A stretch of 9,051 nt of DNA, from assembly GCA_030152605.1 (NCBI GenBank), contig JASLJB010000005.1:1-9051 (forward strand), read 5' to 3'. Positions 1 through 6,068 of this stretch are shown piece by piece (the first letter of the stretch is position 1; every line of letters starts with the position of its first letter). The DNA comes from Acinetobacter sp. GTDB lineage: Bacteria > Pseudomonadota > Gammaproteobacteria > Pseudomonadales > Moraxellaceae. Below the pieces are notes generated by a model that was not told the DNA's origin, did no database searches, and saw nothing but the letters and a program-made list of their open reading frames with translations. The position numbers were made by a program, and so were the translations under genes.

Positions 1-35
1 AGTTAATTTATTAAAAAAATTATTGTAACTTTGGC

Positions 36-43
36 AGGGAGGG
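36..43 (+). promoter_or_regulatory. Ribosome binding site of the algR-like gene
   Basis: AGGGAGGG lies directly before the ATG at 47, with a GGAGG core at 38-42 and four bases to the start codon. This purine block is strong and fixes the start. The 35 bases before it are AT-rich and could hold promoter elements, but I could not identify a convincing -35/-10 pair there. Confidence 0.75.
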
Positions 44-46
44 AAA

Positions 47-784
47 ATGAATATCCTAGTTAGTGATGATGAGCCACTCGCAGTCGCGCGACTATCTCGA
101 CTCGTATCGCAATTGGGACATCAAGTGGTAGCAACTGCACACAATGGGCAGCAGGTGATCGACTTGGTTGAGCAGCATGAACCTGATGTTGTCCTACTCG
201 ATATTCAAATGCCGATGATGGATGGAATATCCTGTGCCCAATACTTAAGCCAGCGTCAGCCTATGCCTGCAGTTGTGTTTTGTACAGCCTATAATGAGCA
301 TGCTTTAGATGCGATTAACTCGCAAGCGAATGGCTATTTGCTTAAACCAATCGCTCAATCCGAATTAGAGCGTGTATTAAATAATTTAACCAGACTGACT
401 CAAGCTCAAATGTCTATTTTAGAAAAAAAACAAACTATGGAAAAAACAATACAAAGGCAGCAAATCGTTGCCAAAACCTACCGTGGCGTAGAGCTTATAC
501 CCACTGAAAATATCTACTATTTTCTAGCTGATCAAAAATATGTAGCTGTCCGACATAAGAATGGCAGTGTTCTCATCGATGAAACGCTCAAGGAGCTTGA
601 ACAAGAATTTTCAGATAAGTTTATCCGTATACACCGCAACGCCCTTATTTCTCTCGACTATTTAGAGGGATTAGAATTGGTAACCTCTGGACAGTACCAA
701 GTGCGCTGTCGAGAAATAGAAGAAAGATTGGCAGTTAGCCGACGACATTTACCTATTTTAAGAGAACGTATTCATCACTTATAA
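47..784 (+). CDS. algR: LytTR-family response regulator, AlgR-like
   Basis: Two-component response regulator of 245 residues that acts in the cytoplasm as a DNA-binding transcription factor. The N-terminal receiver domain (about residues 1-120) has the acidic pair D7/D8, the phosphoacceptor D52 in LLDIQMP, T80 in FCTAY and K100 in LLKPI, so all the key phosphotransfer residues are present. A linker with helical, charged character (about 120-138) leads to a C-terminal LytTR domain (about 140-243) with the family pattern YFLADQKYVAV and FIRIHRNALIS. Length and architecture match Pseudomonas AlgR, whose gene also lies directly upstream of hemC; that synteny is the main reason for the symbol. The partner kinase (AlgZ/FimS type) would be expected just upstream, outside the window. 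In Pseudomonas, AlgR controls alginate and type IV pilus functions, but the regulon here cannot be read from the sequence. Family assignment is firm; strict AlgR orthology is likely. Confidence 0.88.
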   Translation: MNILVSDDEPLAVARLSRLVSQLGHQVVATAHNGQQVIDLVEQHEPDVVLLDIQMPMMDGISCAQYLSQRQPMPAVVFCTAYNEHALDAINSQANGYLLKPIAQSELERVLNNLTRLTQAQMSILEKKQTMEKTIQRQQIVAKTYRGVELIPTENIYYFLADQKYVAVRHKNGSVLIDETLKELEQEFSDKFIRIHRNALISLDYLEGLELVTSGQYQVRCREIEERLAVSRRHLPILRERIHHL

Positions 785-817
785 ATAGGTTTTAACTCAA
801 CCTTTCAACTTAATCAC

Positions 818-893
818 GAATCCATGTCCTACATCACCGCTTGCAGGCGCGCTCTATGCAAGTGTAGGAAGTTTTACTTTTTTGCATGGATTC
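818..893. repeat. Nested 76-bp palindromic element (first unit)
   Basis: The ends are a perfect 9-bp inverted repeat, GAATCCATG at 818-826 and CATGGATTC at 885-893. Nested inside are TCCTACA (827-833) with TGTAGGA (863-869) and CTTGCA (840-845) with TGCAAG (857-862), leaving a GC-rich loop GGCGCGCTCTA. The left side has a 6-base bulge (834-839) and the right side a 15-base T-rich gap (870-884). Twenty-two base pairs in three perfect blocks within 76 bases are unlikely to be chance. This resembles a REP-like or MITE-like intergenic repeat, but I cannot count copies in a genome from here. Confidence 0.6.
827..883 (+). terminator. Possible intrinsic terminator after the algR-like gene
   Basis: The inner stem of the palindromic element (TCCTACA plus CTTGCA pairing with TGCAAG plus TGTAGGA) is followed by a T-rich tract, TTTT-AC-TTTTTT, at 872-883. 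This is the arrangement of a rho-independent terminator 43 bases past the algR stop at 784. The 6-base bulge and the interrupted T tract make it weaker than a textbook example. The outer 9-bp arms could compete by closing around the T tract. Confidence 0.45.
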
Positions 894-895
894 TT

Positions 896-971
896 GCTTA
901 AGTTTGATCGCTCACTGATGTATGACCCACCGGTAATGCTCCCTAAAAATAATTGAACTTCAAACTTAAGC
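896..971. repeat. Second 76-bp unit bounded by a 12-bp inverted repeat
   Basis: GCTTAAGTTTGA at 896-907 is perfectly reverse-complementary to TCAAACTTAAGC at 960-971. The unit starts two bases after the first palindromic element and has the same overall length, 76 bases. Inside it, TGATGTATGAC (916-926) is the reverse complement, at 10 of 11 positions, of GTCCTACATCA (826-836) in the first unit, so the two units could also pair with each other. The loop is too long for a simple terminator. Function is unknown. Confidence 0.55.
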
Positions 972-982
972 CGTGGTTTGGG

Positions 983-1008
983 GGTAGCGTTATAAAACGG
1001 CATCTACC
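983..1008. repeat. Small hairpin with bulge
   Basis: GGTAG (983-987) and CGTT (988-991) can pair with AACG (996-999) and CTACC (1004-1008), giving a hairpin with loop ATAA and a 4-base bulge GCAT. The same left arm can alternatively pair with TAATGCTCCC at 934-943, allowing one wobble and one bulged base. The structure is plausible but short, and no T tract follows it. Confidence 0.35.
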
Positions 1009-1017
1009 TTGCTCAGC

Positions 1018-1050
1018 TTTGAGTGATATTGAGCATCACTGTATTTGAGT
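1018..1050. promoter_or_regulatory. Operator-like palindrome between direct repeats
   Basis: AGTGAT (1022-1027) and ATCACT (1035-1040) form a perfect 6-bp inverted repeat with a 7-base spacer. The word TTTGAGT occurs at 1018-1024 and again at 1044-1050, overlapping and following the palindrome with a 26-base period. The block sits 70-100 bases before the proposed hemC promoter, a position where an activator might bind. No regulator can be named from the sequence. Confidence 0.3.
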
Positions 1051-1117
1051 CATTTTATTTATCTTGCATGCTTGAGCCCGATTTGTGATTCAGCGATGAG
1101 GCGGTCAGGATTGATGC

Positions 1118-1126
1118 TGGGATAAT
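1118..1126 (+). promoter_or_regulatory. Extended -10 promoter of the hemC operon
   Basis: TGGGATAAT carries a TG one base ahead of GATAAT (1121-1126), which matches an extended -10 sigma70 element. No good -35 box is present around 1098-1103, as is usual for extended -10 promoters. Transcription would start near 1133 and give a leader of about 55 bases. That would exclude the in-frame upstream TTG at 1131 as the hemC start. Confidence 0.45.
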
Positions 1127-1187
1127 TTACTTGCTTTTTAAACTTATCAGGTTAAGTTTAGAGGGTTTAAGGTTTGATGATGTTGTC

Positions 1188-2117
1188 ATGATGAAAAGCT
1201 TGAAGATCGCTACGCGCCAAAGTCCATTGGCACTTTGGCAAGCAGAATTTATTCGAAAAGAACTCACTCAGTTACATCCTGGACTCGAAGTCGAGTTGGT
1301 GACTTTTGTGACCCAAGGGGACAAAATTTTAGATACGCCTTTGGCAAAAATTGGTGGCAAAGGGCTGTTTGTCAAAGAACTTGAGGCAGCACTTTTGGAT
1401 GGCCGTGCTGATTTGGCCGTGCATTCAATGAAAGATGTACCGATGCTGTTACCTGAAGGGCTGAGTTTAGCCGTGATTTGTGAGCGCGAAGATCCATTCG
1501 ATGCCTTTGTATCCAATACTTTTAGCAGTTTTGATGCACTACCGCAGGGTGCGAAGTTGGGCACTTCAAGTTTACGTCGTAAAAGTCAGATTTTAAAACA
1601 ACGTCCTGATCTCGATGTGATTGATTTGAGAGGTAATGTGGGAACACGTTTGTCCAAACTCGATGCGGGTCAGTATGATGCGATTATTTTGGCCAGTGCT
1701 GGACTGAAACGTTTAGGCTTAACAGATCGAATTCGACATACATTAAGTGCTGAACTTAGCCTACCTGCCGTGGGACAAGGTGCATTAGGCCTTGAATGTC
1801 GTGAAGATGATCAAGCGACTTTGGATTTGATTATGCCGTTGATGCATGCGCAAACCAATGCTTGTGTACGTGCAGAACGCGCCTTTAACCGTTATTTAGA
1901 AGGTGGTTGCCAAGTGCCGATCGCTGGATATGCCACGTTAAAGGGTGAACAATTAAGCATGGAAGGTCGCGTGGGAAGTTTTGATGGGAAAATACTGTTA
2001 ACCAGTTCAGGCATCAGCCCGATGGATCAAGCTGAGGATCTCGGGATTCAGTTGGCCAAAAACTTACTCGATCAAGGCGCAGCTGATCTACTAAAAGCCT
2101 TGTACTCAGGTGCTTAG
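1188..2117 (+). CDS. hemC: Hydroxymethylbilane synthase (porphobilinogen deaminase)
   Basis: Cytoplasmic enzyme that joins four porphobilinogen units into hydroxymethylbilane in tetrapyrrole and heme synthesis. The protein has 309 residues from the ATG at 1188 (308 from the adjacent ATG at 1191), normal for the family. It opens with the conserved IATRQSPLALWQ and contains the catalytic aspartate (D83) in AVHSMKDVP, the LGTSSLRR and LRGNVGTRL segments, and PAVGQGALG. Cys241 in LEGGCQVP is the attachment site of the dipyrromethane cofactor. An in-frame TTG at 1131 would add 19 residues, but these do not resemble the family N-terminus and the predicted promoter overlaps that region. The ribosome site is weak (AAGG at 1169-1172, far from the ATG), so the choice between 1188 and 1191 is open. 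It is the first gene of the hemCDXY block. Confidence 0.97.
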   Translation: MMKSLKIATRQSPLALWQAEFIRKELTQLHPGLEVELVTFVTQGDKILDTPLAKIGGKGLFVKELEAALLDGRADLAVHSMKDVPMLLPEGLSLAVICEREDPFDAFVSNTFSSFDALPQGAKLGTSSLRRKSQILKQRPDLDVIDLRGNVGTRLSKLDAGQYDAIILASAGLKRLGLTDRIRHTLSAELSLPAVGQGALGLECREDDQATLDLIMPLMHAQTNACVRAERAFNRYLEGGCQVPIAGYATLKGEQLSMEGRVGSFDGKILLTSSGISPMDQAEDLGIQLAKNLLDQGAADLLKALYSGA

Positions 2118-2129
2118 GTCTTCAGTCTA

Positions 2130-2912
2130 ATGTTATTTGTAAATACCCGACCCGTTGATCGCGCCCAAGCACTCACTGAATACTTACTGCATGCAGGTAT
2201 TGATGTGATTGATTTACCGCTGCTCGCTTTGCAGGCCTTGGACTTTACAGCGCAGTTGCAGCAACAGTTTCAACAGCTTGAGCAGGTGCAGGCGATCGTG
2301 GTGGTCAGTCCGACTGCTGTCGAAATCGGCATGCAGTATTTGCAAAAAAGTGCGGTATCTTTAGCGCAGTTGTCGCATGTGGAGTGGATTGCGGTCGGGC
2401 AAACCACAGCAGCAGCATTAGCGCAATACGGTGTTAAGGCTTGGGTGCCGGAACTTGAAACCTCAGAAGGAATGCTGCGTCTGCCATTGTTTGTCGAAAG
2501 AACCGATTTGACCCAAGTTGCCTTTTGGCGCGGTATTGGCGGGCGACAATTTATGATGCAACAATGCCTTGAGCGGGATATCCAGGTCTTGAATATGCAG
2601 CTCTATCAACGGGCATGTCCGCGATCAACACGCGAACAGTTCCAACAACTGAGGATCGGGCTACAGTCTGAGCCAAAACCTTTTTGGATGTGTGTAAGTA
2701 GTGAGGCCAGTTGGAAAAACTGGCTTGAACTGTGCCAGTTTCATCCTGATGTATTACAACAAGGACATTATTTAGTATTGGGTACACGGTTGTATCAAAT
2801 ATTACAACATGATAAAAACGCTCGAAAATTTGAATTTAATATCACTCAACTGGCTAACTTAGGTGAACATACTGTGTTGCAGACGCTTCAACAGTTGCAA
2901 AATCCATTATGA
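2130..2912 (+). CDS. hemD: Uroporphyrinogen-III synthase
   Basis: Cytoplasmic enzyme that closes hydroxymethylbilane with inversion of ring D to give uroporphyrinogen III. The 260-residue length is typical. The family is poorly conserved in sequence, but landmarks are visible: NTRP at residues 5-8, VVVSPTAVE at 57-65, AVGQTTAAAL at 88-97, TSEGML at about 111-116 and WRGIGGRQFM at about 133-142. The start is 12 bases after the hemC stop, with an AGG overlapping that stop (2116-2118) as the likely ribosome site. The last codons overlap the hemX start as ATGA. Placement directly after hemC makes the call secure. Confidence 0.93.
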   Translation: MLFVNTRPVDRAQALTEYLLHAGIDVIDLPLLALQALDFTAQLQQQFQQLEQVQAIVVVSPTAVEIGMQYLQKSAVSLAQLSHVEWIAVGQTTAAALAQYGVKAWVPELETSEGMLRLPLFVERTDLTQVAFWRGIGGRQFMMQQCLERDIQVLNMQLYQRACPRSTREQFQQLRIGLQSEPKPFWMCVSSEASWKNWLELCQFHPDVLQQGHYLVLGTRLYQILQHDKNARKFEFNITQLANLGEHTVLQTLQQLQNPL

Positions 2913-3751
2913 AAAAGTTTATTTCTATACTTTCTATCGTCGTTTTAGCTTGGCTGTGCAAGCTCAGTTATGACTTTTATTTGCTATCTAAGCAGATGAG
3001 TGAACAACAACAAACCCTTCTACATAGCCAACAGCGCAATGACAATCTCAATGATCAATTGGTGGCTTTACAACGCAGCAGTCCTAGCGAGGAGTCTGCC
3101 AAGTCAGCGCCATCTCAGCAAAGCGACAAGCAACATAATCCGCAGTTGCCGAGTTTAAATCCAATTATCTTGATCCAACAACAATTAGAGTTGATTCAAT
3201 TTGCTTTAGCACAACACCAATTTGTGTATGCCTTAGAGAAACTCAATACCTTAAAACAAAATGTTCAAAGCTATGAGATTGCCGATCCCTTAAAACAGAG
3301 TTTGCTGCAAACCTTATCGCAGGATCAGCACAATATTCAACACTATGTCGCGACGCAAAACATACAGCAACAGCGTTTTGCTCAACTGTTGCAACAGCTT
3401 GATCAGCGTATCAAGCATGAACTGACTCAGCCTCAACTCAGTCCTGCTAAAACCAAGCCTGATTATTTTTGGCAAAAATGGTTGCAGGTCGATCGCGTCA
3501 CCACACAAGAATCGCAGTTAAACCAGCGCGCCATTATTCTAAAAGAAGTACAGCTGCGTATATTACTTGCAGAACAAGCCTTACTCCGAGGTGAATATCA
3601 AAGCTGTCAAAATATGTTAACTGCGATCATTGAGCAGTTTGATTTATTGCCTGATGCTGAGAGCCAACGCATTAAACAACAACTGATCAATATTAAACAA
3701 AAACCAGTAGCGCCTATTCCGAAGCTCAAAACACGTGAGATATTAGGATAA
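2909..3751 (+). CDS. hemX: HemX-family inner-membrane protein
   Basis: Membrane-anchored protein of the HemX family (Pfam HemX), 280 residues. A short positively charged start (MKK) precedes one hydrophobic segment at about residues 4-26. A heptad-like, Gln-rich, probably coiled-coil stretch (about 27-58) follows, then a Ser/Pro/Gln-rich linker (about 58-85) and a long helical, periplasmic-type domain. In older databases this family is often labelled uroporphyrin-III C-methyltransferase, but no SAM-binding methyltransferase motif is present, so that activity should not be assumed. E. coli HemX is clearly longer (about 390 residues). The start overlaps the hemD stop by four bases (ATGA), indicating translational coupling. 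Position between hemD and hemY supports the family call; the molecular role is not established. Confidence 0.82.
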   Translation: MKKFISILSIVVLAWLCKLSYDFYLLSKQMSEQQQTLLHSQQRNDNLNDQLVALQRSSPSEESAKSAPSQQSDKQHNPQLPSLNPIILIQQQLELIQFALAQHQFVYALEKLNTLKQNVQSYEIADPLKQSLLQTLSQDQHNIQHYVATQNIQQQRFAQLLQQLDQRIKHELTQPQLSPAKTKPDYFWQKWLQVDRVTTQESQLNQRAIILKEVQLRILLAEQALLRGEYQSCQNMLTAIIEQFDLLPDAESQRIKQQLINIKQKPVAPIPKLKTREILG

Positions 3752-3755
3752 ATTT

Positions 3756-4952
3756 ATGAAAAAACTGCTGCTGTTATATGTGCTACTGAGTTTGGTTGTG
3801 GTGGCTGTGTTGAGTGTATTGAGTTATGAGCCGGGTGCAGGCTATGTATATATGCTATGGCGCGGCGTGCAAATCCAATCCAATCTTTGGGTTTTAGTCT
3901 TTGTTAGTATTCTGCTGAGTTTTATGTTGCATGTGGCTTGGATCGGTCTGCAATACTATTTGGCTAGGGAACGTCGAAAACAACAGCATGTACTCAATTT
4001 TGAGGATTTGCATCCTTATGAACAATTGGGTTTGATTTGGATCTTGCATGGTGATGAAGAACAGCAGGCATTTATTGAGCAGGTGTTTAATCAATCCGGT
4101 TTATTAAAGCAGATTGTTCAAGCACATTTACTCTTTAAGCAATCACAATATTCTCAAGCCTTGTCGATCCTAGATGAGGCACCCGCCGCTGCATTTGAAC
4201 TCGCAGAAATCCAACGCATCGAGATTTATTTGGCTCAGCACGATGCACATCAAGCTTTAACACACTTAGAATTTTTAAATGGTCATCAACTGTCGCCGTG
4301 CTTAAGTCAGATCCATCAAGCCTATCAAACCCGTATTGCTGAACTGTGGGCGGATTTTGCTTTGCAATTTCCTTGGCTGTATTTGCAGGCAAACCCAAGC
4401 TCAAGCACTTTGAGGGCTGAGGCGATGCAAGCATGGTTAACACAAATGTTAACTCAATTTGAGCAAGCTGATGACGAAGCACTGCAGCATTTAAAGCAGC
4501 ACTATAATCAGAATCAAATTGCAATTAGATCATTAGTATTTGAAATTCAAGTGCTTTGGTTGAAAATATTGTCACGATTAACTGATATGTCTGAAGCGCA
4601 TGAAAAACTAGCATTACATTTACTTAATCTAAGATTTGATCAAGAAGTATTTAATTTATGGTTTCAACAACAGCTATTAAATCCGGAACCAGATTACTTT
4701 TTGATTGAACAGTATATTCAAACTCTCGAATCAAGATATCCAAGTATGCCTGTTTTGAGCTTTGCGAAATGGCATATATTTACAGCGACACATAGAGAAG
4801 AAGAAGCCGAACAGCTGTTATTACTTTATCCAGATAATATTTTGATGAACTATTTACGCATTAAATCCACCTTAAAAGGTCAGGAGGATTTAATTAAGCA
4901 GTTAAATTTAGTATTTGAAAATGATGTAAAATTCATGAAATTCAAAATATGA
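3756..4952 (+). CDS. hemY: HemY-family inner-membrane TPR-like protein
   Basis: Protein of 398 residues, matching the usual length of proteobacterial HemY. Two membrane segments are evident at about residues 4-23 and 44-63, with a short loop containing GYVYMLWRGVQIQ between them, the typical HemY_N arrangement. The rest is a helical, TPR-like domain rich in Ala, Leu and Gln. The E. coli homologue is encoded with HemX and has been linked to late heme synthesis, but it is unrelated to the Bacillus protoporphyrinogen oxidase also called HemY. The ribosome site AGGA (3746-3749) overlaps the last hemX codons. The stop overlaps the next start as ATGA. Base composition falls sharply at about position 4500, inside the gene: by hand count, GC is about 45% over 4141-4500 and about 30% over 4501-4980, while the frame stays intact. 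Confidence 0.85.
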   Translation: MKKLLLLYVLLSLVVVAVLSVLSYEPGAGYVYMLWRGVQIQSNLWVLVFVSILLSFMLHVAWIGLQYYLARERRKQQHVLNFEDLHPYEQLGLIWILHGDEEQQAFIEQVFNQSGLLKQIVQAHLLFKQSQYSQALSILDEAPAAAFELAEIQRIEIYLAQHDAHQALTHLEFLNGHQLSPCLSQIHQAYQTRIAELWADFALQFPWLYLQANPSSSTLRAEAMQAWLTQMLTQFEQADDEALQHLKQHYNQNQIAIRSLVFEIQVLWLKILSRLTDMSEAHEKLALHLLNLRFDQEVFNLWFQQQLLNPEPDYFLIEQYIQTLESRYPSMPVLSFAKWHIFTATHREEEAEQLLLLYPDNILMNYLRIKSTLKGQEDLIKQLNLVFENDVKFMKFKI

Positions 4953-5410
4953 GACCAGAGATGAATATATTAAACGGCTATCCGGTAATCCATGAGCAAG
5001 TGGTGGCGTGGGGTGACATGGATGCTTTTGGACATGTTAATAATGTGATCTATTATCGCTATATTGAAAGTGCGCGTATTGCCTATTTTGATCAGTTAAA
5101 TATTTTTGAACAAAATGTATTGCCCTTGGTTGCTTCAAATCAGTGCAAGTATTTAAAGCCGGTATTTTATCCTGATCGCTTGAAGGTTGCCGTTCGGATT
5201 GAAGAGATGCGCCAGAGTGCGATGCGTATGCATTACGTTGTGTATAGTGAACAGCAACAGCAGGTGGTGGCCACGGCAGAAGCAGTGATTGTTTGTGTCG
5301 ATAAAGTTGAATTGAATAAAACATTAATTCCAGAGCAGATTCGAGAAAGTATTATAGGTTTGGAGCAGTCCGCTGGGCATGATTTAAATCCAAGGCATAA
5401 TAATCGTTAA
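4949..5410 (+). CDS. Hotdog-fold acyl-CoA thioesterase (4HBT/YbgC-FadM type)
   Basis: Predicted cytoplasmic thioesterase of 153 residues, or 149 from the in-frame ATG at 4961. The N-terminal active-site signature of 4-hydroxybenzoyl-CoA-type thioesterases is clear: WGDMDAFGHVNN at residues 21-32, with D23/D25 and the GHVNN helix start, then YYRYIESAR (35-43). The probable catalytic aspartate lies in the DMD motif. The physiological acyl-CoA substrate cannot be read from the sequence. The ATG at 4949 overlaps the hemY stop as ATGA, so it is probably coupled to the heme block. It has little ribosome-site signal of its own; the 4961 start has a slightly better AGAG just before it. No functional link to heme is obvious, and it may simply be the last gene on the transcript. 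Confidence 0.85.
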   Translation: MRPEMNILNGYPVIHEQVVAWGDMDAFGHVNNVIYYRYIESARIAYFDQLNIFEQNVLPLVASNQCKYLKPVFYPDRLKVAVRIEEMRQSAMRMHYVVYSEQQQQVVATAEAVIVCVDKVELNKTLIPEQIRESIIGLEQSAGHDLNPRHNNR

Positions 5411-5450
5411 ACATATACAAATTTTTTTGTTGGAATATGTATTTAAATAG

Positions 5451-5458
5451 GTGATCAC
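5451..5458. promoter_or_regulatory. Palindrome directly upstream of the hns promoter
   Basis: GTGATCAC is a perfect 8-bp palindrome ending two bases before the -35 box of hns. It lies in an AT-rich stretch (5411-5527) that also contains a weak hairpin, ACATAT (5411-5416) with ATATGT (5435-5440). It could be an operator, but a palindrome of this length can arise by chance. Confidence 0.25.
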
Positions 5459-5460
5459 TA

Positions 5461-5489
5461 TTGATTAGTCTGTTTAATAAAAATATGAT
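5461..5489 (+). promoter_or_regulatory. Sigma70 promoter of hns
   Basis: TTGATT at 5461-5466 and TATGAT at 5484-5489 are separated by exactly 17 bases. Both boxes match the sigma70 consensus at most positions. Transcription would begin near 5496, leaving a leader of about 45 bases. The surrounding DNA is very AT-rich, which would suit autoregulation by H-NS, though that is inference. Confidence 0.6.
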
Positions 5490-5541
5490 TGCGATGATAT
5501 TATTCAAAGAATAATTATTTAATTTTTATGGAGTGAGTATG

Positions 5542-5865
5542 ATGCCTGATATTAGTAAACTTTCAGTTGAGGAATTAAAGCGTTTAACTGCAGAAGCAGA
5601 AGCATTAATTGAATCGAAAAAAGATCAAGCTGTTGAAGATGCATATAATCAAATTATTGCGATTGCTGAAACTGCTGGTTTAACACTTGAGCAGTTTATT
5701 GAATATGGCGCACAGAAACGCAAAAAAACCACGCGTAAAGCTGTTGAGCCACGTTATCGCAATACCAATAACCCATCAGAAACTTGGACTGGTCGTGGTA
5801 AGCAACCACGTTGGTTAGTTGCTGAAATTGAGAAGGGTGCTAAATTGGAAGACTTCTTGATCTAA
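5542..5865 (+). CDS. hns: H-NS family nucleoid-associated protein
   Basis: Small histone-like protein of 107 residues that binds AT-rich DNA and silences transcription, often of horizontally acquired genes. The N-terminal half (about residues 5-55) is helical and acidic, suited to oligomerisation (SVEELKRLTAEAEALIESKK). A basic linker RKKTTRK (about 60-66) follows. The C-terminal DNA-binding domain carries TWTGRGKQPRWL at 81-92, the H-NS core loop that enters the minor groove, and the chain ends KLEDFLI. GGAG at 5530-5533 is 5 bases from the ATG at 5539 and 8 from the ATG at 5542. I choose 5542 (MPDISKLS) for its spacing; 5539 adds one Met. The GTG at 5533 overlaps the ribosome site and is unlikely. 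It has its own promoter and terminator, so it is monocistronic. Confidence 0.95.
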   Translation: MPDISKLSVEELKRLTAEAEALIESKKDQAVEDAYNQIIAIAETAGLTLEQFIEYGAQKRKKTTRKAVEPRYRNTNNPSETWTGRGKQPRWLVAEIEKGAKLEDFLI

Positions 5866-5900
5866 TTTCATCAATTTGTCATTCGAGTATTTTAGAATCT

Positions 5901-5932
5901 AAAAAAACCAAGCCTATATGCTTGGTTTTTTT
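5901..5932 (+). terminator. Intrinsic terminator of hns
   Basis: A perfect 13-bp inverted repeat, AAAAAAACCAAGC at 5901-5913 and GCTTGGTTTTTTT at 5920-5932, encloses the 6-base loop CTATAT. It ends in seven Ts, 35 bases past the hns stop. The GC-containing core (CCAAGC/GCTTGG) followed by the U tract is a classic rho-independent terminator. The A run on the other side could let it work in both directions, but no minus-strand gene is seen. Confidence 0.93.
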
Positions 5933-6068
5933 ATATACAGGAATTTATTTCAACGGAATAAACACCTCCTACAGTCGAATTGCTTATGTGAAAATATGTT
6001 GGATCATGTATATTCAAAAAAGCAGAACATTGCATGGACAACTAAATGAATAAGATGGTTATAGTTTG

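Larger units (their letters stand above)
785..1187. other. Gene-free, inverted-repeat-rich intergenic region
   Basis: The roughly 400 bases between the response regulator and hemC have no credible ORF on either strand. The stretch is not featureless: it contains at least four inverted-repeat pairs, a T-rich tract after a hairpin, a palindrome between direct repeats, and an extended -10 element near its end. These are listed separately. The region must end or attenuate algR transcription and start the heme block. The repeats at 818-971 could also be an inserted palindromic repeat element. Confidence 0.8.

Noticed and set aside
1268..1564. 98-codon minus-strand ORF inside hemC
   Set aside because: Fully antisense to the most conserved part of hemC; the Ser/Lys/Pro-rich translation is typical of a shadow frame.
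2909..3751. HemX as a true uroporphyrinogen-III methyltransferase
   Set aside because: The old database label is not supported: there is no SAM-binding methyltransferase motif, only a membrane anchor, coiled-coil-like region and helical domain.
4135..4524. 129-codon minus-strand ORF inside hemY
   Set aside because: It lies antisense to a well-supported gene, has no recognisable domain and no ribosome site, and its composition follows from the hemY codons. Treated as a shadow frame.
5411..5440. Weak AT-only hairpin after the thioesterase stop as operon terminator
   Set aside because: The ACATAT/ATATGT arms and the ACAAA/TTTGT pair contain almost no GC, and the T run sits in the loop rather than after the stem, so intrinsic termination is unlikely.
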